Source: Paenactinomyces guangxiensis (GTDB lineage: Bacteria > Bacillota > Bacilli > Thermoactinomycetales > Thermoactinomycetaceae). Taken from it: a stretch of 38,927 nucleotides of DNA. This document shows, one piece after another, positions 32,101 through 38,927 of this stretch; position 1 is the first letter of the stretch; the number at the start of each line of letters is the position of its first letter. The stretch lies in contig NZ_JAECVR010000027.1 of the NCBI RefSeq assembly GCF_016055185.1, positions 1 to 38,927 of the forward strand, written 5' to 3'. The notes below the pieces were generated by a model, which saw only the letters and a program-made list of their open reading frames with translations, did no database searches and was not told the origin of the DNA. The position numbers were made by a program, and so were the translations under genes.

Positions 32101-32796
32101 ATGAATCAGCATTATGCGATGATGATAGATTTAACATCCCGGCGCTGCCTGGTCGTAGGAGGCGGTCCAGTGGCTGAAAGAAAAGCCTGTTCGCTCGTGG
32201 AAGCAGGGGCGAATGTGGTGGTAGTCAGCCTGACCGCCACCCCTCGTATAAAGCAGCTGGCTTTGATGGGTCAGGTGGAGTGGTTGAAGCGCACCTATCG
32301 TCAGGCAGATGGGGAACATTGTTTTCTGGTTATTGCGGCGACCAATGATAAACAGGTAAATCTGGCTGTTTACCGAGATGCCGTTGCCCGCGGCCAATGG
32401 ATCAATGTGGTGGATCAACCTGCTCTGTGCAACTTTACTGTTCCGTCGACAGTGAAGCGCGGGAAGTTGCAGATTGCTATTTCTACTAGCGGTGTCAGCC
32501 CGGCTCTTGCCAAAAAGATTCGGCGGGAACTGGAGCAAAGCTATGGTGATGAATATTCTTTGTACCTTGATCTTATGCAAGAGGTGCGCGGATGGATTCA
32601 ACAGGAAGTATCAGATGCCTCACTCCGCTATCAGTTGATGAAAGAATTAGTTTCAGATCGATGGATCGAGCAATGCCGCACAAATCCGGAAGGAGTAAGA
32701 GACTTGATGCTCCGGTGGATCAAGAAACAATTGTCAATCTATACGTGGGAAGGGGTCCATCATGAGACCATTGGTTGTTGGAACGAGAAAAAGTGA
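32101..32796 (+). CDS. sirC: Precorrin-2 dehydrogenase (SirC/Met8p N-terminal type)
   Basis: NAD-dependent oxidation of precorrin-2 to sirohydrochlorin. The 231 residues start with a Rossmann motif (CLVVGGGPVAERKACSLVEAGANVVVVS), followed by FLVIAATNDKQVN. The catalytic-type Asp lies in INVVDQPALCNFTVPS, as in Met8p/CysG-N. The helical C-terminal dimerisation part is present, and the STSGVSPALAKKIR motif is clear. It may also chelate metal, as Met8p does, but that cannot be read from sequence. The last 35 nt overlap hemC. This gene is not part of the B. subtilis hemAXCDBL order and commits part of the flux to siroheme. Confidence 0.92.
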   Translation: MNQHYAMMIDLTSRRCLVVGGGPVAERKACSLVEAGANVVVVSLTATPRIKQLALMGQVEWLKRTYRQADGEHCFLVIAATNDKQVNLAVYRDAVARGQWINVVDQPALCNFTVPSTVKRGKLQIAISTSGVSPALAKKIRRELEQSYGDEYSLYLDLMQEVRGWIQQEVSDASLRYQLMKELVSDRWIEQCRTNPEGVRDLMLRWIKKQLSIYTWEGVHHETIGCWNEKK

Positions 32797-33688
32797 ATTA
32801 GCTTTAACACAAACCAACTGGGTGGTAAACCGTCTGCAGGAAGTTTGCCCGGGGTTAGATGTGAGCCTGGAAAAAATCGTGACCAAAGGGGACCGTATTT
32901 TAAATGTTACCTTATCTAAAGTGGGCGGGAAGGGCCTGTTTGTTAAAGAAATCGAGCAGGCGCTTTTAGACGGACGGATTGATTTTGCCGTCCACAGCAT
33001 GAAGGATATGCCTGCGGTCATGCCCAAAGGGCTGGTGATCGGGGCGATCCCGGTCCGCGAGAATCCGCATGACTGCTTAATTTCGCGGGATGGAAGCACT
33101 CTTTCCGATCTGCCGTCCGGTGCCGTTGTAGGGACAAGCAGCTTGCGCCGCCAGGCTCAAATTCTGGCATGCCGGCCCGATCTCACGGTTGAACCTGTGC
33201 GCGGAAATCTCGGAACTCGTATCTCAAAGATGAAAAACGGACAGTTTGACGCCATTATTCTTGCCGCAGCAGGCCTCTCACGCATGGATTGGCAAGAGAA
33301 GATCAACCAGGAGCTTTCGTTTGACCAAATGCTTCCTGCCGTGGGTCAGGGGGCTCTTGCCATTCAATGCCGTGAAGACGACCGGGAGTTGCTGGAGGCA
33401 CTGCAAAAAATAAACCATGAAGAAACAGCGCGGGCAGTTCGGGCCGAACGCGCGTTTTTGCAATCTTTCCAGGGCGGGTGTCATTTACCGTTAGCGGGCT
33501 ATGCCGCAGTGACCGGGGAGCGTGTGCGCTTAACCGGCCTCGTTGCCCAGCCGGATGGCAAGAAAATAATAAAAGCAACAATGGAAGGACAAGATGAGTG
33601 GGCATTGGGCAAGCAATTGGCAAACAAATTGGCCGATGAGGGAGCGGCAGAGTTACTGGCTACGGTGCGAGAGGGGTTAGTTGGATGA
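32762..33688 (+). CDS. hemC: Hydroxymethylbilane synthase (porphobilinogen deaminase)
   Basis: Polymerises four porphobilinogens into hydroxymethylbilane. The 308 residues have the usual length. Landmarks are VVGTRKSELALTQTNWV at the start, VGGKGLFVKEIEQALLDGRIDFAVHSMKDMP, VVGTSSLRRQAQ, VRGNLGTRISK, and the dipyrromethane cofactor attachment Cys240 in FQGGCHLPLAGYA. The ATG lies behind GGGAAGGGG. The start lies inside the preceding gene, and the stop overlaps the next start in ATGA, so the three genes are tightly coupled. Confidence 0.97.
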   Translation: MRPLVVGTRKSELALTQTNWVVNRLQEVCPGLDVSLEKIVTKGDRILNVTLSKVGGKGLFVKEIEQALLDGRIDFAVHSMKDMPAVMPKGLVIGAIPVRENPHDCLISRDGSTLSDLPSGAVVGTSSLRRQAQILACRPDLTVEPVRGNLGTRISKMKNGQFDAIILAAAGLSRMDWQEKINQELSFDQMLPAVGQGALAIQCREDDRELLEALQKINHEETARAVRAERAFLQSFQGGCHLPLAGYAAVTGERVRLTGLVAQPDGKKIIKATMEGQDEWALGKQLANKLADEGAAELLATVREGLVG

Positions 33689-35208
33689 ACGGTATGGTTT
33701 ATTTAGTTGGAGCCGGACCCGGAGATCCGGGTCTGATCACAGTAAAAGGTTTGGAAGCGATCAAAAAAGCGGATGTGATTGTATACGACCGTTTAGCCAG
33801 TCCGCAGCTACTCAGATATGCACGTGAGGATGCGGAACTTATTTATGTCGGAAAATTGCCGGACCGGCACACGTTGAAGCAAGAGGAAATCAATGAGCTT
33901 TTGGCTGAGAAGGCGAAGGAAGGGAAGGTTGTTACCCGGCTTAAGGGCGGCGATCCTTTTATCTTTGGCCGGGGAGGCGAAGAGGCGGAACGTTGTGTGG
34001 ATGAAGGAATCCCCTTTGAAGTGGTCCCAGGCATTACCTCGGCTGTTGCTGTCCCAGCTTATGCAGGGATTCCCGTTACTCACCGTGATTTTAATTCCTC
34101 GTTTGCCATTGTAACCGGACACGAGCGGCCTGATAAGACGGAATCCTCGATTCGCTGGGATCGTCTGGCTACAGCCACGGAAACATTGATTTTCTTGATG
34201 GGTGTCAGCAATCTTCCCTTTATCGTTGAACAGTTGGTCAACCACGGGCGGTCTAAAGAAACCCCGGTGGGACTGGTTCGCTGGGGAACCCGTGTCGAAC
34301 AGGAAACATTGACGGGAACTCTTGAGAACATTGTACAAAAAGTACAGGAAACCGGTTTCCGCTCCCCGGCAATCATTATCGTGGGCGAGGTTGTGAGACT
34401 GCGGGAGAAGTTGTCCTGGTTTGAAAATAAACCGCTGTTTGGAAAAAGAGTACTGGTCACACGGGCCCGGAGCCAAAGCAGTGCACTGTCCGAAAAAATT
34501 CAAGCCCTGGGTGGTGAGCCGCTGGAGTTTCCGGTGATTCGTATCACCCGTCCGGAACGACAAGACTTATTGGATGCGTCACTTCAACAGCTTGGCAAAT
34601 ATGATTGGGTGATTTTTACCAGTGTCAATGGAGTTAAATATTTCTTCCTGCGGCTGGCCGAGTTGAAACTGGACATTCGCCTGATGAGTAAAGCAAGGAT
34701 TGCTGCCATTGGCCCAAAAACCGGAGAGGCTTTAACCGATAAAGGTTTGCTTGTGGAAGTGCTGCCGGAGGAATACAAAGCGGAGGCACTCGCAGAAAGT
34801 TTGCGGCCCCTGGTAGAAGCAGGTCAGGAGATTCTGTTGCCGCGGGCCGACATCGCCCGTAAGGTGCTGGCAAAGGAATTAACGCAGATGGGGTGTAGGG
34901 TGACAGAAGTAGATGCGTATGATACCCGAATCGGCACTGAGGACGCAACCGAGGTGGTCAAACTGCTGGAGGAAGGGGCGATTCACGTGATCACTTTCAC
35001 CAGTTCCTCCACGGTTCGCAACTTTGTAGAAGCGATTCGGACAGTGAAAACAGAAGTGAATCCTCTGCTCAAAAAGTCCCGGATCGTTTGTATCGGCCCA
35101 ATTACAGCCCAAACTGCAACAGAGTTGGGTTTACAGGTTGATGCCGTGGCAGAATCCTATACGATCGACGGATTGGTTGAGGCAATTCAGCAAATGATTG
35201 CCAGTTAA
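33685..35208 (+). CDS. Fused uroporphyrinogen-III C-methyltransferase / uroporphyrinogen-III synthase (CobA-HemD)
   Basis: A bifunctional protein of 507 residues. Residues 1 to about 245 are the SAM-dependent methyltransferase that turns uroporphyrinogen III into precorrin-2: [67 protein letters not shown]. Residues from about 252 onward are uroporphyrinogen-III synthase ([73 protein letters not shown]). Such fusions are known in clostridia; B. subtilis has a stand-alone HemD. The synthase product can be methylated at once, favouring the siroheme branch (inference). It overlaps hemC by 4 nt. Confidence 0.95.
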   Translation: MNGMVYLVGAGPGDPGLITVKGLEAIKKADVIVYDRLASPQLLRYAREDAELIYVGKLPDRHTLKQEEINELLAEKAKEGKVVTRLKGGDPFIFGRGGEEAERCVDEGIPFEVVPGITSAVAVPAYAGIPVTHRDFNSSFAIVTGHERPDKTESSIRWDRLATATETLIFLMGVSNLPFIVEQLVNHGRSKETPVGLVRWGTRVEQETLTGTLENIVQKVQETGFRSPAIIIVGEVVRLREKLSWFENKPLFGKRVLVTRARSQSSALSEKIQALGGEPLEFPVIRITRPERQDLLDASLQQLGKYDWVIFTSVNGVKYFFLRLAELKLDIRLMSKARIAAIGPKTGEALTDKGLLVEVLPEEYKAEALAESLRPLVEAGQEILLPRADIARKVLAKELTQMGCRVTEVDAYDTRIGTEDATEVVKLLEEGAIHVITFTSSSTVRNFVEAIRTVKTEVNPLLKKSRIVCIGPITAQTATELGLQVDAVAESYTIDGLVEAIQQMIAS

Positions 35209-35233
35209 AATGCGGAGGAGGTTTTCGTTCGTT

Positions 35234-36211
35234 ATGCAATCTTTTATTCGTCATCGCCGTTTGCGTGCAAATGAACCAATTCGCCGTATGGTTCGTGAAA
35301 ACCATTTGCATGTGGAGGATCTCATCTATCCGTTGTTTGTGGTGGAAGGGGAAGGAGTGAAAGAAGAAGTTTCCTCTATGCCCGGGGTTTATCATGTTTC
35401 CCTGGACCGCCTGAATGAAGAAGTGGAAGAAGTGATTCAGCTCGGCATTCCTTCCGTCATTCTCTTTGGCGTCCCTGCCGAAAAAGATGAATGTGGCAGT
35501 CAGGCAGACCACGAACAGGGCATTGTACAACAAGCGCTGCGCCAGTTGAAGAAGGCGTTTCCTTCTCTTTATCTGATTGCGGATACTTGTCTTTGCCAGT
35601 ACACTTCCCACGGACACTGCGGGGTGGTTGAAGATGGAGAAATCCTCAACGATGTCTCACTCGGCCGTCTCACAGCAACCGCTGTCTCGCAGGCCCGTGC
35701 CGGAGCGGATATGATTGCCCCTTCCAATATGATGGACGGGTATGTATATGCGATTCGACGGGGCTTGGATGAAGCCGGTTTTCATCATATACCCATTCTT
35801 TCCTATGCAGTGAAATATGCGTCCGCTTTTTACGGGCCGTTCCGGGATGCCGCCCATTCCACGCCGCAATTTGGCGATCGCCGCACCTATCAGATGGACC
35901 CGGCCAATGCGCGTGAAGCGATGCGTGAAGCGGCTTCAGATGTGGCTGAAGGAGCGGATATGCTGATGGTGAAACCCGGACTGGCTTATCTGGATGTGAT
36001 TTACCGGGTCAAAGAGCACTTTGATTTGCCTCTTGTGGCTTATAATGTGAGTGGTGAATACTCCATGGTGAAAGCGGCGGCCCGGAACGGTTGGATTGAT
36101 GAACAGAAAGTGGTTATGGAAATGATAACCGGATTTAAGCGGGCAGGTGCTGATCTGATTTTAACTTATCACGCCAAGGATATTGCTCGTTGGCTTCAGG
36201 AAGGGAGATAA
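35234..36211 (+). CDS. hemB: Delta-aminolevulinic acid dehydratase (porphobilinogen synthase)
   Basis: Condenses two 5-aminolevulinates into porphobilinogen. The 325 residues fit the family. The zinc site is visible as Cys119, Cys121 and Cys129 in [14 protein letters not shown], so this is the zinc-dependent type. The two active-site lysines are Lys194 ([16 protein letters not shown]) and Lys247 ([13 protein letters not shown]). I chose ATG 35234, as homologues begin with the RHRRLR segment just after it; GCGGAGGAGG lies upstream at a longish 12 nt. It follows the fusion gene by about 25 nt and precedes the decarboxylase by 3 nt. Confidence 0.96.
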   Translation: MQSFIRHRRLRANEPIRRMVRENHLHVEDLIYPLFVVEGEGVKEEVSSMPGVYHVSLDRLNEEVEEVIQLGIPSVILFGVPAEKDECGSQADHEQGIVQQALRQLKKAFPSLYLIADTCLCQYTSHGHCGVVEDGEILNDVSLGRLTATAVSQARAGADMIAPSNMMDGYVYAIRRGLDEAGFHHIPILSYAVKYASAFYGPFRDAAHSTPQFGDRRTYQMDPANAREAMREAASDVAEGADMLMVKPGLAYLDVIYRVKEHFDLPLVAYNVSGEYSMVKAAARNGWIDEQKVVMEMITGFKRAGADLILTYHAKDIARWLQEGR

Positions 36212-36214
36212 ATA

Positions 36215-37273
36215 ATGGCAGCCGAAACGATGGACGCTCTTGATAAAGAACTGTTAAATCTGTTGCAAGAGGGGATTGATTTGGTTCCCCGCCCCTTTCT
36301 CGCGCTGGCAGAAAAGCTGGGGACGGATGAGGAAACAGTGATGGAACGGGTTCGTAAACTGAAAAAAGATCCGATCCGCCAGATCTCTGCCATCTTCGAC
36401 ACGCGTACTCTCGGTTACAAGTCCAGCCTGGTTGCGGCAAAAATCCAGGAGGAGCGGCTGGACCAGGCAGCACAGGTGATTAACCGGCATCCGGGTGTAA
36501 CCCATAACTACAAACGAAACCATGCTTACAACCTCTGGTTTACGATCGCAGTTCCGCCAAACAGCCGCATCGGGTTAGAAAAAACGGTGGAAATCCTGGG
36601 GGAATTGGCCGAAGTGGATGTGATCCGCCTGATGCCCACCTTAAAATTGTTTAAAATCGGCGTTCAGCTTGATATGACCGGAAAAGAAGATGGTACCAAG
36701 GCAAAGGCAAAGCCCAACTACAATGAAGAAGATCGCAAAAATGCCGATAAAGTAGTGACAGAGTTTGATATCGCTGTGATCCGTGAGTTGCAAAAAGACC
36801 TGCCGATTGAATCCCGTCCTTTTGATGGATGGGCGAAAAATATAGGCGTCACTGTTGATGAGCTGCTTGATGCGGGCAAAAACATGATTCAACGCAAACA
36901 GATGCGCCGTTTCTCCGCAGTGCTCAATCATCGTAAAGCCGGATTCCGTTACAACGGGATGGGTGTCTGGGCAGTCCCCGCTGACCAAACAGATAAAATC
37001 GGGCAGGAAATGGGTTCCTTTAAAGCGGTGAGCCACTGTTATCTGCGACCCACATATCCTGATTGGCCGTACAATATCTTTACCATGGTGCATGGACGTT
37101 CCATGGAAGAATGTGAAAATATCCTGCAAGCGATTGAAGATGAAACCGGGATTAAAGAACGGGTTACCCTTTATTCAACCAAAGAGTATAAAAAGACTCG
37201 CGTTTCCTATTTCACTCCCGAGATGGAAGAGTGGGAAGAGCAGATTATTCAGCAACTGGGACTTGATGCATAA
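36215..37273 (+). CDS. AhbA-AhbB-like siroheme decarboxylase, two Lrp/AsnC-type halves fused
   Basis: A 352-residue protein built of two related halves. Each has an AsnC-type helix-turn-helix followed by a ligand-binding alpha/beta domain (about 1-170 and 185-352). This is the NirDLGH/AhbAB layout; those proteins remove the C12 and C18 acetate carboxyls of siroheme to give didecarboxysiroheme, on the way to haem or haem d1. Diagnostic stretches are GVTHNYKRNHAYNLWFT (His97) in the first half and SHCYLRPTYPDWPYNIF (His274) in the second. AhbA and AhbB are often separate proteins; here they form one chain. It sits in the hem operon 3 nt after hemB, behind AGGAAGGGAG. A role as haem-sensing regulator is possible. 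No radical-SAM partner is in view. Confidence 0.88.
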   Translation: MAAETMDALDKELLNLLQEGIDLVPRPFLALAEKLGTDEETVMERVRKLKKDPIRQISAIFDTRTLGYKSSLVAAKIQEERLDQAAQVINRHPGVTHNYKRNHAYNLWFTIAVPPNSRIGLEKTVEILGELAEVDVIRLMPTLKLFKIGVQLDMTGKEDGTKAKAKPNYNEEDRKNADKVVTEFDIAVIRELQKDLPIESRPFDGWAKNIGVTVDELLDAGKNMIQRKQMRRFSAVLNHRKAGFRYNGMGVWAVPADQTDKIGQEMGSFKAVSHCYLRPTYPDWPYNIFTMVHGRSMEECENILQAIEDETGIKERVTLYSTKEYKKTRVSYFTPEMEEWEEQIIQQLGLDA

Positions 37274-37320
37274 ACAGGGTCATAGAGAAACCAATATTCG
37301 CTTTGAACGGAACTTTACAC

Positions 37321-37346
37321 GGGCACCCTCAAGGTGCTCTTTTTTT
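37321..37346 (+). terminator. Rho-independent terminator after the decarboxylase
   Basis: GGGCACC and GGTGCTC (one G-U) with a 5-nt loop, followed by seven T. It separates hemA-to-decarboxylase from hemL. Confidence 0.8.
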
Positions 37347-37411
37347 GCTTTTGTATCCTTCCTGTAAAGAAAACGTCTAACACTTCGTGTGAGATCCGTC
37401 GTGTTTTGAGT

Positions 37412-37417
37412 TACAAT
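37412..37417 (+). promoter_or_regulatory. Possible -10 of hemL
   Basis: TACAAT at 37412-37417, about 55 nt before the hemL start, without a good -35. Since a terminator lies upstream, hemL probably needs its own promoter here. Confidence 0.35.
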
Positions 37418-37472
37418 ACTTGTGAGGAATGTGACCACCATACATAATTAATTCCAAAAAGGCAGTGATATC

Positions 37473-38765
37473 ATGCACAAAGGTTATGAACGCTCCATCG
37501 CCAGTTACTCGGAAGCCGTAAAAGTGATTCCCGGCGGGGTGAACAGCCCTGTGCGCGCGTTTAAATCAGTGAAGATGAACCCTGTCTTTCTCGAACGCGG
37601 GTCCGGTTCCCGGGTCGTGGATGTGGATGGAAACGAATATATTGATTATATCTGTTCCTGGGGGCCGTTGATTTTGGGGCACGCCCATCCGTCTGTGGTG
37701 CAAGCGGTCAAAGAAACAGCTGAGAAGGGAACCAGCTTTGGAGCACCCACTGAACTGGAAACCAAAATGGCACAGCTGGTAACGGAAAGAATGCCCTCAG
37801 TGGACATTGTGCGCATGGTTAATTCAGGGACGGAAGCGACCATGAGTGCTCTGCGCCTCGCCCGTGCTTTTACGGGGCGTAATAAGATTCTCAAGTTTGA
37901 AGGAAGCTATCACGGACATTCGGACAGCCTTTTAATTAAGGCAGGATCAGGTGTTGCTACTTTAGGTTTGCCCGACAGCCCCGGCGTACCGGACAATACT
38001 GCCCAGCATACGTTAACCGTTCCTTATAACGATATGGAAAGTCTCAGGCTGGCATTTGATAAGTTTGGGGAGGAGATTGCTGCTGTCATCGTGGAGCCGG
38101 TAGCCGGCAATATGGGGGTAGTTCCGCCGCAACCCGGATTCCTGGAAGGATTGCGTGAGATTACGGAGAAATATGAAACTCTGCTCATCTTTGATGAGGT
38201 GATGACTGGTTTCCGGGTTGATTATTATTCCGCTCAGGGCAGATACAATATTACGCCGGATTTAACCACCATGGGAAAAGTGATTGGTGGCGGCTTACCT
38301 GTCGGCGCTTACGGCGGAAAAAGAGAAATCATGGAGATGATCGCCCCAACCGGGCCGGTCTATCAAGCAGGAACCTTATCCGGAAACCCATTGGCAATGG
38401 CGGCGGGATATGCGACATTATCAGCCATGACCCAAGAAGCTTATGAAGAGTTGGAGAGAAAAGGAAAACGCATTGAAGAAGGATTTAGAAAAAATGCGGA
38501 AGCAGCGGGGATTCCACATCATATCAATCGGGTTGGATCCATGGTTTGTCTCTTCTTCACCGGGGAGAAAGTGACCAGCTATACCCAGGCCAAACAGGCT
38601 GACACGGAACGGTTCGCAAACTATTTCCGCTCAATGTTAGAAGCAGGCATTTTGATCCCCCCTTCACAATTTGAGGGAATGTTTGTATCCATGGCCCATA
38701 CCAATGAGGATATTGAACGGACTATCGAAGCCAACCGAGTGGCTTTGACGGCATTAAATCATTGA
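37473..38765 (+). CDS. hemL: Glutamate-1-semialdehyde 2,1-aminomutase
   Basis: Pyridoxal-phosphate enzyme that converts glutamate-1-semialdehyde into 5-aminolevulinate, the step after HemA. The 430 residues show [22 protein letters not shown], the substrate-binding [33 protein letters not shown], the cofactor Asp in [13 protein letters not shown], the Schiff-base Lys269 in [16 protein letters not shown], and [16 protein letters not shown]. It is the last gene of the hem group, about 200 nt after the decarboxylase and behind a terminator, so it is likely transcribed separately. In B. subtilis hemL directly follows hemB. Confidence 0.97.
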   Translation: MHKGYERSIASYSEAVKVIPGGVNSPVRAFKSVKMNPVFLERGSGSRVVDVDGNEYIDYICSWGPLILGHAHPSVVQAVKETAEKGTSFGAPTELETKMAQLVTERMPSVDIVRMVNSGTEATMSALRLARAFTGRNKILKFEGSYHGHSDSLLIKAGSGVATLGLPDSPGVPDNTAQHTLTVPYNDMESLRLAFDKFGEEIAAVIVEPVAGNMGVVPPQPGFLEGLREITEKYETLLIFDEVMTGFRVDYYSAQGRYNITPDLTTMGKVIGGGLPVGAYGGKREIMEMIAPTGPVYQAGTLSGNPLAMAAGYATLSAMTQEAYEELERKGKRIEEGFRKNAEAAGIPHHINRVGSMVCLFFTGEKVTSYTQAKQADTERFANYFRSMLEAGILIPPSQFEGMFVSMAHTNEDIERTIEANRVALTALNH

Positions 38766-38927
38766 TGGTTCGGCTTTTTCCAATTCTCAATGAACCTTTT
38801 TATAGGAAGAAAAGTCCTCTGTTTTTATGAGACTGATGCAGAACGATTACTAAATATGATCATTCTACAGTTTCTGGAATCAAAACGACTCATATGAAAA
38901 AATAAAGAAGCACTTCCTGATCATGCA
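38766..38927. other. Intergenic end of the window
   Basis: AT-rich sequence after hemL in which I see no gene start, tRNA or strong terminator. Confidence 0.4.

Noticed and set aside
1..38927. CRISPR array, rRNA genes, intact insertion sequence or prophage
   Set aside because: No regularly spaced repeats, rRNA sequence, transposase or phage structural genes are visible anywhere in the window.

Overview
The window is chromosomal DNA from an endospore-forming member of the Bacillales. Its backbone follows the Bacillus subtilis order ysmB-racE-gerM-rph-ysnA-ysnB ... tig-clpX-lonB-lonA-engB(ysxC) ... hemA-hemX-hemC-hemD-hemB-hemL. The sporulation-linked genes gerM and lonB, the strong GGAGG-type ribosome sites and several TTG/GTG starts fit that group. 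Extra insertions (clpP beside clpX, tandem chitinases, a FemAB-family gene, ddl inside the block, siroheme genes inside the hem operon) make a Thermoactinomycetaceae-like lineage my best guess; this is inference only.

Left part, about 1-4760: an accessory, AT-richer zone. It holds a GNAT acetyltransferase, an unknown protein on the minus strand, an Imm1-type immunity gene broken by two frameshifts, a DUF2512 membrane protein, spermidine synthase and a gamma-glutamylcyclotransferase-like protein. From 4944 to 9593 lies the conserved block marR(ysmB)-murI-gerM-rph-rdgB-metallophosphoesterase.

At 9692-10393 is the most striking element. A tRNA-Arg(UCU) gene is split inside its anticodon (U34|C35) by a 625-nt group I intron. 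P1, P2, P3, P6, P7, P8, P9 and P10 can all be paired by eye, and the intron carries a PD-(D/E)XK homing endonuclease of the I-Ssp6803I type. Two tandem secreted chitinases follow (ChBD-FN3-GH18). Their accessory modules are almost identical, while the catalytic domains have diverged.

From 14403 to 25177 comes a protein quality-control and envelope block: tig, clpP-clpX, a FemAB-family transferase, lonB, lonA overlapping engB, and ddl. On the minus strand at 25637-29691 lie methionine aminopeptidase, a small membrane protein and a NitT/TauT-type ABC importer; beside them is a dead peptide-permease fragment.

From 29765 to the end is a tetrapyrrole operon: hemA, hemX, precorrin-2 dehydrogenase, hemC, a SUMT-UroIIIS fusion, hemB, a fused AhbA-AhbB-like siroheme decarboxylase, then hemL behind its own terminator. 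The set makes 5-aminolevulinate from Glu-tRNA, uroporphyrinogen III, and then precorrin-2/sirohydrochlorin. The decarboxylase hints at a siroheme-derived product. No sirohydrochlorin ferrochelatase and no radical-SAM partner (AhbC/AhbD/NirJ) is present in the window.
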